DNA from: Struthidea cinerea
Lineage: Eukaryota; Chordata; Aves; Passeriformes; Corcoracidae
Direction of reading: 5' to 3'
DNA length: 64,000 nucleotides
Assembly: GCA_013397865.1 (NCBI GenBank)
Contig: VZTI01001000.1
Location: forward strand, 361,742 to 425,741
Shown: positions 14,801-29,800 of the stretch, piece after piece
Layout of the letters: each line of letters opens with the position of its first letter
Numbering within the stretch: position 1 is the first letter of the stretch
Position numbers and translations under genes: made by a program
The notes under the pieces: generated by a model
Databases searched by the model: none
What the model saw: only the letters and a program-made list of their open reading frames with translations
Told to the model about the DNA's origin: nothing

Positions 14801-17800
14801 TAAATGCTAGGGGGATGAACAGTCAGCTAATTACAACCTCAAGAAAATACCCACATAGACATCTGAATAAATTTGAGAACAGATGTACATCAGTGAAATT
14901 ATTACATTTTCATTTCAATGTGTAGCAGATGTCCTGACTACCAACTTATTTATTACCTTTGTTGGCCTGTTAAAAAGACAGGCACCTCCCCCACGAAGTA
15001 AAAATTCTTTGTATTCTGCAATGCTGCATTTGGAGAATTTCCTGGAATGGTATACCCTAAAATAGCAAAGAATTAGGTGAGTAAATGCCTTGAAACACCA
15101 CCAGCTACTGCAAAGGGGTCACAACGCTTTTTTAACACTGTAAATCCCAGTTTCTTACAACCACTGTGCGCAACAGTATGACAGCTCAGTCTTATTCTCA
15201 AACAATAAAATCAGAACAAAAGAAAAATTTTAAAACATTTTGCATTTTTGTATTTCTACTTTATGAATATATAGTATTTGTAGCTTTTAAACTTCTTAAT
15301 AAGGTAACCCCACATTATCATAGTAGTTGCTATTCACCCTTTCTATTGCATGCATAATCCAGGATCCTCTCAGGTTTGTTTTTTAGCACCTACAAGATGT
15401 TACAGTAAGAGGCTTCACAGCTTAATACAGACTGGTAGAAGAACAATTTCATCCCATTTTCTTCTGTCATATTTGCTAATCTCATTTCATGTCTCCCTAG
15501 TTCTTACACTGGAAGAAAGAGTAATCATTTGTTCATGATGTTAAAGACTTGTCTCATATTTCCTCAATTCCATCTTTTTCCCAGACTACTGAAAATGTAC
15601 TTTATTAGTAATTTCTCATTCAGAAATTGTCTGATGTATTTATTGGTCATGTTTTGAGATCTGGGAATGAGATCTATTCACACTATTAAAGATTGGGGTA
15701 ACCATGCCATAAGGAGGTTCTCCATTCCTTTCCTAACAGTTCACTGCTACTGAGCTATTTCCCCACTGAATTATTCCATACAGAAAAACTGTCTTCTGAC
15801 ACTGATGGAGTTAAGAGAAAAGGCTTTAAAGTGCAGCTAATTATTCACTCATTTCATTAGTCAGTCCTTTCTCAGCTTCTGCTTGACCATCCTCTGCTCC
15901 TAGCTTTTTTTTACTGTTAACCTTTTCTACAGAATAGGCTTATTCCATAGCCCCTTCTTCTGATATTTCCATCCAAGACCAATACTTTGGTGAGTTCACC
16001 ATGTGAAGGAAGCCAGTATCTATTCTGATCAATTCCTTACCTTGGATTCCAGAAGCAAATTTATGGAATGATTTTCTGCTGCATTCATACAGTGGCTGAC
16101 AATTACAAGTCTACAGGGAAGCCACAAAGTAACTCTACCGGAGAGCCGATTTCCAAATACCATATGAAGAAACTCAGCTCCTTCTCTCTTATTTGTAACT
16201 CATTTGCTCCATGATTTTTGCAATCAAGCTTCCACAGTGAGCAAGATTCTGACAGGAAGTGATTTATAAGACTCAAACCCCTATATTTCAGAAGTCATCC
16301 TTTTCTAATCAATTGCTTACAGTATAGAGGGAAGAATCTTTGGCAGTGTGTGAGGGTAGAGGGCAGTGAAATTCCTCCCATACAGATGTGCTTCCCCCTC
16401 CGACTTCACTGACTATGTAGCTAAGGATTGAGTTCCAACTGTGTCTAGTTTTTCATTTATTAGCACTAAAATACATGGATAAAACCCAACGTGTAAATAT
16501 TTCTGTCATAACGTAAACTATGAACTCATTCCAGAGCCCTCAATCACTGATATTTATGACATACCCTGTTTCCTCCATGATGCAACCACCCCAGGATTCA
16601 GTGCAGTCACACTCTTCTCAGACAAGACCAAAATACAACAGAAAAGGAGAGAAGTTATAAATATGCTTACAATAAATATAAGTACTCACTATAAAAATGG
16701 AGCTTGACTAATTATACAAAGATTTGATGGTTGCTTGGCTGTACAGACTCTAGCCCCAAAAAGGAAACCAGCCCACTTGAAGACATACTAATAACATTAA
16801 ATAAATGTGGTACTTTCAGATTACCTTATCTGCAGGTTCTTAAGACTCAAGATAGTTTCAGGCAGTATAGAAAGCTAAAAATAGCTGTCAAGGTTCTTCC
16901 CTGCATGCTCTCAAAACAGGCAGCACAAGGCTGTGTGCAGTACACATAATATTGATGATTTTAAATGTTCACATTTCCTCTTCCCTAAAAATACAGAATA
17001 CCCTGAAAGAGGATTGTTATTGGACAGGCCAGGCTTTTTTCCTTTGGCATAAAATTATTAACAGTAATATGTGAATCAGCCGATCAAACATTCATTCAAG
17101 AAAGTAGTTGAATGAAAATGGATTTACAGTTTACTTACAGCTATAGCATGTAAGTCAACAGTGACCAAATTCATAACATAAAAACAAAAGATCAGCACCT
17201 TATGGTTGGTAAAACAGATGCTGCAAACTGGCCCATAAAAATGATCTACCAAAGATAGATGTACTGTAGTTACTACTGGAAATCCAGAGTTTCTCCATGG
17301 AAAATATTCACAGATTATTTATATGGTTATTTCTACTCTCTCCAGGTCTTTCATTAATCTTTCTCTATAAAGGGCACCCAAATAAGGACACTAAGCTATC
17401 ATATGAAAAACCTCTATCTTTCAGTTAAAAAATATTCTGATTTCCAAATTGTATGAACTCTATTTTACCTGTAATCAAAAAACAATTATGTAGAAAATAT
17501 TTTCACAATTTGCTAGTTTACACAATTCAAAAACAATGCTGTACAAAACAATATTCCTACGCATGGTTTCCTAATTCACAGATTTTTGAAGTGATTCCAC
17601 AATAAAGTCAACATTATCATTCACATTTTTAAAGAGGAAACAAAGAGAAAAGGTAGCCGAACTGCTTACAAAATGCAAGTGAAAAACCAAACAATTTTCT
17701 TGGGCCTTGAAAAGGGCTTTGCAGCAGCTTTTGTACCAACGCTCCACATGTGTTAAGGCCACACAAATCTGGTCTGGCTGTGAAGCAGCAAGGTAACAAG

Positions 17801-20800
17801 TTGAGCAAATGTCACACTGGACTAGGTTACAGCTCCTTACCATTTCTTCACTTATAAGCCAGGTATTTTTGCATTTTAAGAAGTCAGCAATTGTTCTATT
17901 GGATTTACAGATTTCATTATGATAGAAAAGGAGTTATAAATTAAATTAATGGTGCTTTTACCAATATACCTTTGAATATTGGTTATGAATCTAGCCTCTC
18001 GACACAGGACATCAATGAGGTTATTCCAAAATGTTGCTGAACTGGCAGTTCTTATTTTGGGGAAGCTGAAATTTTACTACATATATTTCCAAAAGCAGGA
18101 ATTCTTGTTCTACAGTTACAGCAATTTTGGCATTTCTTTCAAACACAGTAAAGGAAGTGTTTATGTATTTAGCTAAGCAAGATAAAAGAAGACTCCATGT
18201 ACATACTCGGTTTCCTGGCAGCTGGCTCCCATTGTATTCCAAGATTCTGAGCAAGACTTTGTGCTAGTTCCTGTGCCATGGGCAAAGGGAGACCATACTG
18301 CATTCCAAGAGGAGCACAATTATAAAAAAACCAGAAACCCATTAGTTATTGCAATGAACATTACACTGGATCATTCTGGCTTATCACATACCTACTACTT
18401 CAATAATTCAATGCAGTCACAATTCTATGTGCATATAAGGAAAATAAACTCAGTGAAGTACATAACAGATAAAATATTCCTCTCCTAATCTCAGGTAATC
18501 TCTCCCCACTGGTTAGTCTAAAGAAAGAAGTCTATTTGATATATATGTAATACAGTTCTGTAATAGTAGGGATTTAACCCATGTAAAACCAGGAGAATTT
18601 CATTATCAATTTAACACTGCACTGAGGAAAAAAAAAATAACAATAGTAAAAAAAATCAATACACAGGGACAATTTGTTTTCTAATTTCAATGTTAAAAAA
18701 TTTCAGGAAGAATTACATGTCATTGGTACCTCAGAAGATCAAGTGTCTTACAGTGATAAGACAAAAAGATATTCACTGTGTTTCAAATATGCCTGAGATT
18801 TTGGGGTCTAAATTTCTGTCAAATATAATAAAAGCCAATTTAAATTCTTTTAAAGAGAGTAATGCAGACAGGAGAAGTGCTTTCTAAAAAGAAGAGCACT
18901 CTGAGCATTAGTTTGATGATGATCAAGCAGGCTGGCTGTGAGAATCCTAACTTTTTAATATTTAAGTTGTCTTTAAAGCCCTGAATACTGAAACATATAA
19001 ACTCTTGAGATTATAATGTAGAGATTCTACATTTCACTTTAGTCATGAAAAAAAAATTACCTCATTCACTCCTACTCCTCTGGCCACAGAGCAAACCCCT
19101 CCAAAGTAACTTAAGCTGCTCCTTTTGTAATGAAATGTCACATTCCTTACAAACAAATAAAAATGAAGAAAATATAACACATTGACATTGGGCACCAAGA
19201 GCTTATTGAAAGACCATACTCTCACACATGCCACGATAGATTGCATGTACATTCATCTACTTCTAGCATAAAAAGCAACTGCAAGTTTACAAACAGAACA
19301 CCAACACTGAGAGAGGTGATTTATATAAGCTTTGACAAAAATACTGTTTTTCTCTTGTAGAGCCAGAATCAGTCTTAACCCACAAACAAACCAAGCACAG
19401 AAAGCTTGAGTGCCAGACTCCTAAGACAATAGAGTGATAACACTCCTTTTAAAAGTTAACAATACATTCCAATTTATGATCTGTCAGGAAGGAATTCTGT
19501 TCTGAAATATATCAGTATTGAGAACTTTTTAAACTATGATCTTAATCCAAACCAATTTAAGTTCTAGTTTCAACTCCAAATGAAAAGACTGAGAAATATA
19601 CCTAAAGGGAAAGTAATTTAATACTGTGCTTTAACCCTGCCTCCTTTATTTTATTGTTAATAAGCCCCAAATAATTTAGTTAAGTAATGTAATCTGGAAG
19701 ACCTAAATTATTCAATAAAATGCCTATATAAATTACTATGAATTATACCTATTTCAACTTCAGAGTCATAATAATAAACCTACACAGCCTACAAACAATC
19801 TACAGTGACCCTGCATGGCATACGAATGACCTAACCTTTGAAAATTAATGGGGTCTTTTTTAAATGACAGGATACTCCATACAGGTACGTACTTATTTTT
19901 CAGAACATTCTAACACCCATCAGAACTTTCAGACTGCAGCTTAACTAAACACTTACAGCCAGAGGCTTTACAACAGACAGGACTGTAGTAAGGGCTGAGC
20001 TTGACAGGCACTTCTGGAAATGGTCTAGTTCATCCCCCCAGCTGCAAGGAGGCTCAGCTGGAGCACACCATGTTCCACTTGCTTTGGAAAATCTCCAAGC
20101 ATGGGCACTCCATAACCTCTCTGTGCAGCAGAGAGTTTCAGCATCTGACCACCTTCACAGTGAAAGGGTTTTTTTCCCCCCATGTTTAAACGGAATTTCC
20201 TGTATTTCAGGTTGGAATTGGTACCTTTCACCATGGCAAACTCTTCAGCAGGTGACAGAAAACATGCATTGGAGTCACTATGAGTGCATGTCAGCAGCAC
20301 TTTCCCTATATTATGAAGAACACAATCAGCATTGTATTGCAATGCCTGTATTAAGGAAACCTGGAGGAAATTCTTCATCCCCTATTTTTATCTTCTTCTG
20401 CAGAAGATGAACTACAGGAGAATCCCATGGAAGACATTAGTTACTCCATCCTCACAGTATGTCATGCTGCTGGGAGATGGCTTAAGATCTTTATGTTGCA
20501 CAGGGGAACATATTTCCTCCTCTTTGCTTACAATGCCATGAAGTAAAATAATACTTGCTCAAGGCTGAAGTCGTGCCTAGTGATGCAAGGGGAATTTCCT
20601 CTCAAAACGCATTGTGTCTCACAACAATTCATTACAGCTCTAAAGGAAAAGACGTTCCATTAACAAATCATCACTGCAGCTACATGTGTGAATAAATACA
20701 CTAACCGGAACACTTGTGGCAACACATAATCCTGTCAGCTCTACCTTCTCCTGATTGTAACTGGAAAAGCAGTACATTGAACACCTGATTGGCAAAGCTA

Positions 20801-23800
20801 AGTGTCCTTAAGGGCTCATCGAAAGACACTTCAAATGTGACACTGTCTCCAGGTTGCAAAGACATTCAAATATCATTATAGATATGTATATCAACATGAC
20901 CATGGTATATACTACACCTATTAAAAACAGGTGTTAAATATGGATTAAGCTTCCTAAGGAAGGCAGAGCTTGATTGATATAGAGAGTACCAAGCAAAAAA
21001 GTACGAAAGAAGAGACAAGTAGACAAAAGCAGTAGACAGGAAATAACATTCTAAGCTATTGCAAAGGGTACATACGAGAGCAGGTGCACAGCATCAGCGT
21101 GCTGCTTGATGTAGTGCTGCCGGTACTTGGAGAAGTCGTGGAGCATCTGCAGAGGGTCAGGGTGAGTATTAATGCGATCTCTGTCTGTCCAAGTTTCCAC
21201 AGCAACGAGAACCACCCTGGTGTTCAGCTGTTCCTTGTATATCTGAGGGCAGAGACAGGACAGGCACAGGAGTAGAACACTGGGTCAGACATGCACAGTT
21301 AGCCAGTAAGAGTAAAGCGGAAGGACAAGAGGGATAAAGCAGGAGGAAAACATGGGGAAACAGTTAGCTGGTAATGCCTTGCATTTCCTAAAAGCTAATA
21401 TTCTGATCAACTTAAATTTTATGTTTTAGAAGGAAAAAAACAACCCTTGCTGCTATTCTTTTTTTTTTTTTTGAGCCACTCCATTTTCTTTAAAATTCTC
21501 ATGGCAAATAATTTTGCCACTGAGTTTTGCAGAAAACCTGTACAAAAATCAGCAAAGAAGAAATGTAAAGGTACACTGGGTGATCTCAAAGAAAAAGAAA
21601 AGACCAATCTCAAAGACAAAAAGTAGCTGAAGACAATTTTAAAGTTGAGATTAAATAATTTCTCAGTTTTCCAATAAATCCAAAATTTAATTAATGCTTG
21701 ATTTCCATTTATAGAGTATGATCACTTAATTCTCACATTGCTGGAGTGGAATTAAGTAAAAATACTGTTTTTTCTGTAAATTTTAATGTTACTGTAGCAA
21801 TAGACAAGGAAACAACAATCAGGCCTCAATAATAACAAAACAGTTTTAAAATACGCATTTTAACATTGATTCTGACATAAAACTGCTGCTGTCTTTAGGT
21901 TCAGTTCAAAAAATGTCAAATTTTATTAACTAAGGTTATGCAGAACTTGCAGACCTATAAAATATGCATTCCTTATTCACCCTGACCAGAAACCCAGTTT
22001 TATATCAGGGCAGCATTATCCTTATTAAAAAGTCAATGTATAATATTCAGCTTAGAAAAAAAAGACAAATATAAAAACGAAAGATAGCAACCAGCTAAAC
22101 TCAGTTTTGTCCAAGACCTTTGAAGCAAAAGAGTATTAGCATGCTTCAATCTGAGGGAGACAGGATGAGAACATACACAGAAAATGGTTTACGACATGAG
22201 AAAAGCCAGTAAAATTAAACCACCTAAAATGACATAGGGGTGGGTCAATAAAGACTTTATTTCTGTTTGCTGACAGGAAAACTGTATTTCCTGAAGCAAA
22301 CAGCAACAAAAGAATAGAAGAGGAGGCAGAGAACCTGAAGGCCTCTGAAAGCCAATATCCTTTCCCCAACAATAAATCAGTAAGAAATATAGCCCACACC
22401 CTATGGACACAAGGGAATAACAAGGCAGAAAACTCTGCTCCTTTTCATGCTTTATTTAAAGAAAAAGCCATTAAGACGTAATTTTGTAAGATCTCTATGA
22501 GGGGAATGAATTCTACACAAGAATGAAGCTCGATGTTTCTGCATACACACAGATAAAAATGGAAAAAACAGATATAATAGGGAAAGAAAAGACAGATGAA
22601 ATAACTTCTGTTAAAACGCAGAAGAAAGACAAAGAAATAATGATCAGACGAGAAAAAAAGATACCACCTTTTCTTTGTGAATGTACAATATAAATTGCAG
22701 AAATACTACAATTATTTACATTTTTATCTGCTCTAGTAACTTCTCTGTAGGCTACTGTAATTTTCAGATCATTACAGAAAAATATTCCAAAAGACTTCTG
22801 GTATTTCATGTATTATAAATACATTCACCTAAATTTTCAATATACACCCAGTACACTTTCTATGTCAGAACAAGTACTGCGTTGTTTCCTCTGAGCCAAA
22901 CAAACTGTTGACAATGTTTTGCACTGAATCATATCACACAGTTCCACAGGTATCAGTAATGTCACATGGAAAAGGGACTCAGAGTCAGCATTTGGTAGCC
23001 GTTGTATTCATCACTACTAGAAAATCTATCCTGTTTTCACTACAGATAGAGCTGTGAAACGTGTGTGATCATTACATGTATAACAAAAAGACGAAAAAAA
23101 ACCAAATTAATTTTACCACAAATATTACTTTTCGTTTATATGCTGTTGCATATTACAAAATTATTCTGAATTTAGTCACAGATACAAGAATGGTATCTGT
23201 GTCACTTCCACCCATTTACAATGTACTACAATGGCATTTTGTTTGTTTTTAAGTTATAAATAAAGATTTATGAAGGAAAATTTTTTACTCACACTCGCTT
23301 TTTCTCCCAATAGATGTATGTATCCTTTGTGAGCTACACTTGCAGTTTCAATCACTTGTGGTTAGATCAGTTTCACAAATCTAAATTTGATTAAATCTCA
23401 GTCTTAATTGGTGACAGATACTGAAATCACCCCCGCCAAGGGCAAACTCTGACAGTCACAAGCTTTAAGAAAAAAGCCACACATAATGTGGTAGTTTCTT
23501 ATACATTTACCCCAGGCTATTCTTCTGCACAGGAACTAGAAATGCACTTTAAAGTGTAATTGAAAATTGTATCTGAAAGTGATAACATTTTTAATACAGT
23601 ACTAAAGTAAAAGTCAGTGAATCGGTTTTCAGAAGAAGCATTGATACTTACAGCATCTACAAGGTTTACCACAGACTTTGCAAAATTGTTTGTGTATGCA
23701 GTTGAAGAACGGTGCCTTTTGAACTAAAAGAAGAGAAAGTAGAACACAGTGAGAACTTAAATATTTATTACTAATTCTTTATTTTTACAGCATGAAAGGA

Positions 23801-26800
23801 AAATTAATATTTTAAGAAAGTAAGGGAAAAACTTTTCAGATCACAGCCTATATCTCATATTCAAGAATCCCTGGAAGATAAAGGAAGCCATGTATGATAG
23901 GCAGCCTTTCCCAACCATAAAAGGAGCTCTTAACCACAAGAAATACTTTGTTTAGAATCAGAGTTCAAATGTTTGAGACAAAATTAGAGGTGAATATGAA
24001 CATAAACATGAGCTCAAAATTGAGAGGATGCTGTACCCATTAAAACTGCCTAACCTGATGAGTTACGTATCAGACTGTAGTAGCCACATGCCATCACTTT
24101 AATTTTAAGACATGAAGATGAAGCATTTACCACTTGTCCTGTGCACAGCTCTTTGCAAAGGCATCCTTTTCTGCAATAGCACAATACTTTTGTGACATGT
24201 AGCAGTAGGTATACCAAAAGACAAAATGGATGAGGGAGTGCATGGTAAAAGTAAATACATGTTTGAACATGAAAAGAGTTAAGCTGAATATCTTAAATTC
24301 TAACTTCAATTTTTTTTCTATTTTTATAGACTTAGATGAGCTGCATTACAAGTTTTGCTTCATAATATATGTGCACATCATTACAATGGTTTCATGTCTT
24401 TCCTCATCCTGCCTCACAAACCCCTTCTGTTCCAAGTCAAATTTTTTAAACATGCAGCTATGGTATCTGAACATGAATCCATATGACTTTCAAGAAACTG
24501 TAAAATTATAAACCAAGATTACATCACACAGTATGATTTGCAGATAGGAAAAACAAGTCTTCAAAATTTCACAGAAAATGAACATGAAATTACTTAGAAC
24601 AGGAAAAAAAAGCCTGTATCAAAAAAACTCTTACTAATTTCAACTACTTGTTAAAAGCAACAAGTCTCATTGCCTCACAGTGTTCCATTGAAAGTGTCAG
24701 CTATTCTCTCTATGAAACACAGTACTTAAAAAGAGGCTTTGGAACAAGAGGGCCTGACTCTTCTCTGAGCAAGTGAGCAGCTGCTCTCAGGTACGGTGCT
24801 AGTAGGTGCCTAGGATGTACACTGTACATTATACCACGAGACTGCTCCCCAGAGAACAATGACAGTGGGGAAGGGGGAAAGGGTGGCTTTGGCTTTTTGT
24901 TTTGAGCCAATCCCAAACCTTTCCAGAAGTGGAAAGATAAAATAATATGCTTTGGAAAATGTTCTTGGTTTTCAAGAAAGTATTAAAATGCTAAAATCAG
25001 TAGGAATACACAACATAATGTGGTTAAACACAGATCCTAAAAGAAATTTATCTAAACCAGTAAAAAGTGCAACAGCCTAATTAAATATGTTGAGATATCT
25101 TTATTGCTAGAGGAAAGGAGATGTTGTGAAAATACACAGTATTAACCATTTAACACAATGATAAAAGAGGTTCAAGATACTTCTTCCAACAGACCTTTAC
25201 TGCAGGAGAAACCTGCCCTCTCCTGGTAAGCAGAAAACCCTGAAAGTACGTTTAGTGAGCTCCTGGACTGGCAGGCTGAGACTCCTGACTGTGAACACTT
25301 CTCTAAGTATATCTGCTTTATTCTTTGAAAAGAATTATTATCTGCTTCTAAATCACTGATAACTATGAAGCAAAAAATCTTGTGCTCTGAAGTTCTAACA
25401 AATAAAGCATGAGAGGAGACAACAGTTAGTGTCTGTAACAGGTGCAGTGAACACCTTTAAGCACATAAAGTAATACAAGAGGCCAGGGGAAAGAGACAGG
25501 CATAGGAATATTTTCTCTTCATAAGGAACACCAACCACAGACATCAAACAAGACAACAAAATGGCCATAACTTCAGTTACTGTGTTAAACAACTAACATC
25601 TGAACGCTCTTAGTGTAGTTTCCTACCAGGTGGCTTTGCAAATGAAAACAGCTCAAGAAATTTGTCCTACATTTTCCACCCATTCAAATTCCCTCCACAG
25701 TGCTAAATTAACACAGATAAAATACATGTTACTTTTGCCCAGACTACTTTTATGATTTATTATACAGATGAAGGAAGGGTACATTATCTATCTATGCAGC
25801 AATGGAACAAGTATGAATTACTGCATCCTGTTCTGAGATCTTCTATATCTTGCACTTAAATATCATCCTTCAGCGCTGACCAAAGAGCCCACAACTCCAT
25901 AAAGCACTGGGAAACTTGCAGCAGGGTGAGAGACATAAAAAGCTCTTTACTGGCAAATAAAATAAGTGAAAACTACTGTATCAGCAAAATTTGATTTAAA
26001 AAAAAAAAAACAAAAAGTCTTTCTTGCAACAAATGTCACTTAGTCCAACTTTTTCCAGTCATCCCTCAAGACAAAAAGGGGAAAGAATTGGGCTTTCCTC
26101 CCCCCACCCATTCAGGGTTTTTTTTAATGACAAACACTTTTTGAATCAAACAAACAACTTACCTTGCACGTCATTATGAATCCTGTTTATAAGTATGGAA
26201 TAGCCAGGAAGAACAATCAGAGTTTTGTCTACATGTTTTGCTGCATTAAAATTTAAATTAGTAAAACGAAACTCAAGGTAATAATTCTGACTTCTTTCCA
26301 TATAACTTCAAAGATAAGATGCAATTTTAGAACATTTAGTGTGTTTGTTCTGGACATAAATGTTTTGTTGCTTTACTTTGTTGGTTACAGGCATAATAAT
26401 TTATCCATATGATACCAAAGGGTTCCAGATTCATTTTGAATATATAATTGCCACAGAAAATCTTAGGTAACATTAAGCTTCATTAGGTATTATGGCCTAC
26501 AGTGTGTCTTACAGTGTAAATGTTAATAGCTGCTGATAAATGCAATCCTGGGGCCAAAACTAGCTAATGCAGCACAGCACATCAGCCTACAAATTGTCAC
26601 CAAAAGGAAGATCACCACTGAATTGCTATACTTACCATTTTATGGTCATTGACTATCATGAGCTCCAGATATTTCATTTCTTCAAAGACACCACGAGATA
26701 ACTGATGAATTAAAGAAATTCTTTGAGAAATCATGAAGATGTAGTGATTTTCAAAAATAACTGCAGCTGATTTTTATTATAGATAAATATTAAAAAGATA

Positions 26801-29800
26801 CTGTGTAAGGTATGTAAACTGGTAAACTGGGTGAGAAATGCAAGTAGGGTAAAGAATCATAGCCCCAGTAACTTAGGCTGAGAATCTGAGCCACATCATC
26901 AAGACTGCTCAGGTTCTACTCTTTTTGGTTCCGTGCAGACACCACCACTGCTTCCCTCCTCCTTTCATTAAGTACTACTCACCACAGATTTAATGAGGAA
27001 GGAAGTTACTAAAAACATACGCACCCTCAAAAATATGGTGTGGATTGTGCAACTCAGTGAAGAAATACAGATTAATCTTCTCTAACTCAATTATTCCCCT
27101 AACTCATACATATGCATGTGAAGATAATGAGGACTGCCTACTTATGTTCTCTCAGTAACCCAGTTCTGGGTGTCCTCATTTGGATTTTTGATTTAATAAT
27201 GCTACTTAGTGAGCCAAGTGACAACAAAGTCAGATATCTACAAAGTAGCAAGAGTTCATTCAAAATTATTTTTATTCTCAAGCAGACAAAAACCTTAAAA
27301 TTCTAAAATCATTTTCACTACTAAATTTTGATTTAATTGATGCATATCATTGCTGTCACTTTAGAAAGTTTATCAAACTTTCTTCCAAATATTCTATTTT
27401 TGAAGAAAAATATTGTTTTCTCATTTGATAATTCTATTATGTGACAATAGTAAGCTGCTAAAAATACTTGTTTCCTAAAGCCTATGTTCTCTTGACATTA
27501 AAAAATACAGATATTAGTGAGTTTGGGTTTTTAAAGGCTCTTAACTCAGGGTCACACTTCTACTTACTGCTCTCTTTCTTCTCCTTCTCCTCAACCACTG
27601 CAGTTCAGACAGAAAGGGCCATTCAGAACTAGAGTCAGTCTCTGTAAAAATTACAATTTAAGAATTTCATGGCATTCTTTTAAACTACTTATGTACACTG
27701 TCCAAACCAAAAGCAGATTAAGATCACCAAAATCAGAACCACCCTTGCTATTGAAAAGTTCAGTTTTTAAAGTACAGCGAATATATCAAAACTCACGTAA
27801 TGCGGAAATCTTAAAGCACGCAAGGAGAGGCAACCTGGGCTTAGAATATACATTTTCTTCCATCTTGTTGCCTCAATAACATTAATATCACTGATTAAAT
27901 TTAGTGATTTTCACAGGAAAGCTAGAGAGAGGTCTGTGGATGAAAATCTTACAGCTGCTCTTTGAAAAATCTAAATTCCATTGCAATAATTGTGAAAAAA
28001 GTGAGGTTAGTATCTATTTTTCAAGATTTTCTAAATAATCAGCAATTTTATAAACACTGCTAGCCTAATATTCAAATTTTCCAAGTAATATATACAATTA
28101 TTTCCAATATTAAGAAACTCATAACATAAGCAAAAACATACCAACGTCCCGCAACTGCTTGGAGGCTTGTGTTCCGAAAGTTCTTTGGATGATATGTGGC
28201 CTGCTTTTACTTTCCTGATAAGAAAAATACGTGACATTTTCTTCTAATTAATAATAACAAGTGAAAAATGGCACGTCTTTCAGTATTTATAATTTTTATT
28301 ATTTTTGCTATAAAACTCAAGCAACTATAGTACCAATTTGGGACAGTACTAATTTGAAGCAATCTATTTGCAATCCTGAGTAAATAATAGAGCCTCTCTG
28401 CTTCAGCAAATTGACCAGTCTACAAAACTGAAGTGTCACAGATGTCTTTGAGATTACCTTAAAAAAGTCCTTTAAAAGCCTTAGCGTTAGAGAACATAGA
28501 TCATTTATTCCAATAAATCAAATTAGAATGCCTGTATCTGGTTGAAATCTTCCTCCCACAGATGAAAAGCAACTACTACTATTTATGAAAAAAATCCTAT
28601 CTAATTGCAGCAAGTTGCAAGAAACCAATCAATATACTATCCTTAAGAGGATTATTTCACCCTGTTTTATTGGTGTATTCCATATTTAAAAAGGACAAGG
28701 TTTTTAATGCATATTTTCTTTAGAAGTCTGACATACCCCAAATTATCACATTTGAAAACAACTCCTTTCTCCCGTAATACCTCCTCTGCAGAGCCTGCCA
28801 AAACAAGCGATTCTTTTCAAAGGGTAGGATGCTACTTTTCTGTAACTTCCATAAGAAATACATAGAACACTGAAGGACAATACTGCATATATTTGCTGGA
28901 TTTTGGGGGGAAGGAGAAGGAGTTTTATGTAGTATCTACTACAGTTAAGATTAATCAAGCTGAATAAAGTACATGCTGAAGGCTGTGTTCAAGATCTTTA
29001 TCTCACATACTGCAATCAAAAAATGAGCCCCTGAAAGCTCTTTATAGCTGTATTACTTTCAGTAGTTTTGAGAAAATTAGGCATCTCATCTGTTTTCTTA
29101 TCATTTAGAGACCAACTCAAAACCTTGAGTTGGCAAATGGTATCTCACTTTTATAACCAGAACTTTTGCTCCACTTACGATTTTTACTGAAATACCACTG
29201 AGAGAGACATCCTGGTTTCCTTTGTTCACCCAAGCAAGAAAACAATTTAGTCAAATTTTCTTCTTCTGACTATATGGATAGCCTTGTATAAATATAGTCT
29301 TCATGAATTTACTGAGTCTGTGTTGTCAGTTTTTAGAATGACAACCTTTATGAACACGTGCTACATCAAACATAGACACACCACACATACTGTTGTTCCT
29401 GGGGGGACTTGATTCTTTTGCATGTAATATTTTGCCATGTCTCTGAAGTTTCATTTATAGTCCAATAATTGACTGTCCAAATGATACCAAGTCCTCTGAA
29501 TGTTGATCCATTTTCTTTGACAGTATCAAGTATGATTTTGTAGATATTTATTCAGACTCTAATTTCAGCTTTACAGTCACTAAAATGTATTGGTTCTGCA
29601 GCATTATTTGTCACATACTATACATATGCTGTCATATACATACTAGAGTGAGACAAGCTTGAGAATTGTGGCACAGCATCTGCAATATATCCGACAGACC
29701 AAGCAGGACACAAACCTTAAGAATTCTCTGTCTCAATGTTGCAAAATCATTTCACTGAAAATCACTCAAATATTTGAATCATTCAGAAGTTAGAAATATA

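Noticed and set aside
20290..20560. Possible continuation of the CR1 copy beyond 20235
   Set aside because: Similarity to CR1 fades after the AATTTCCTGTATTTCAG word and I could not support an extension.
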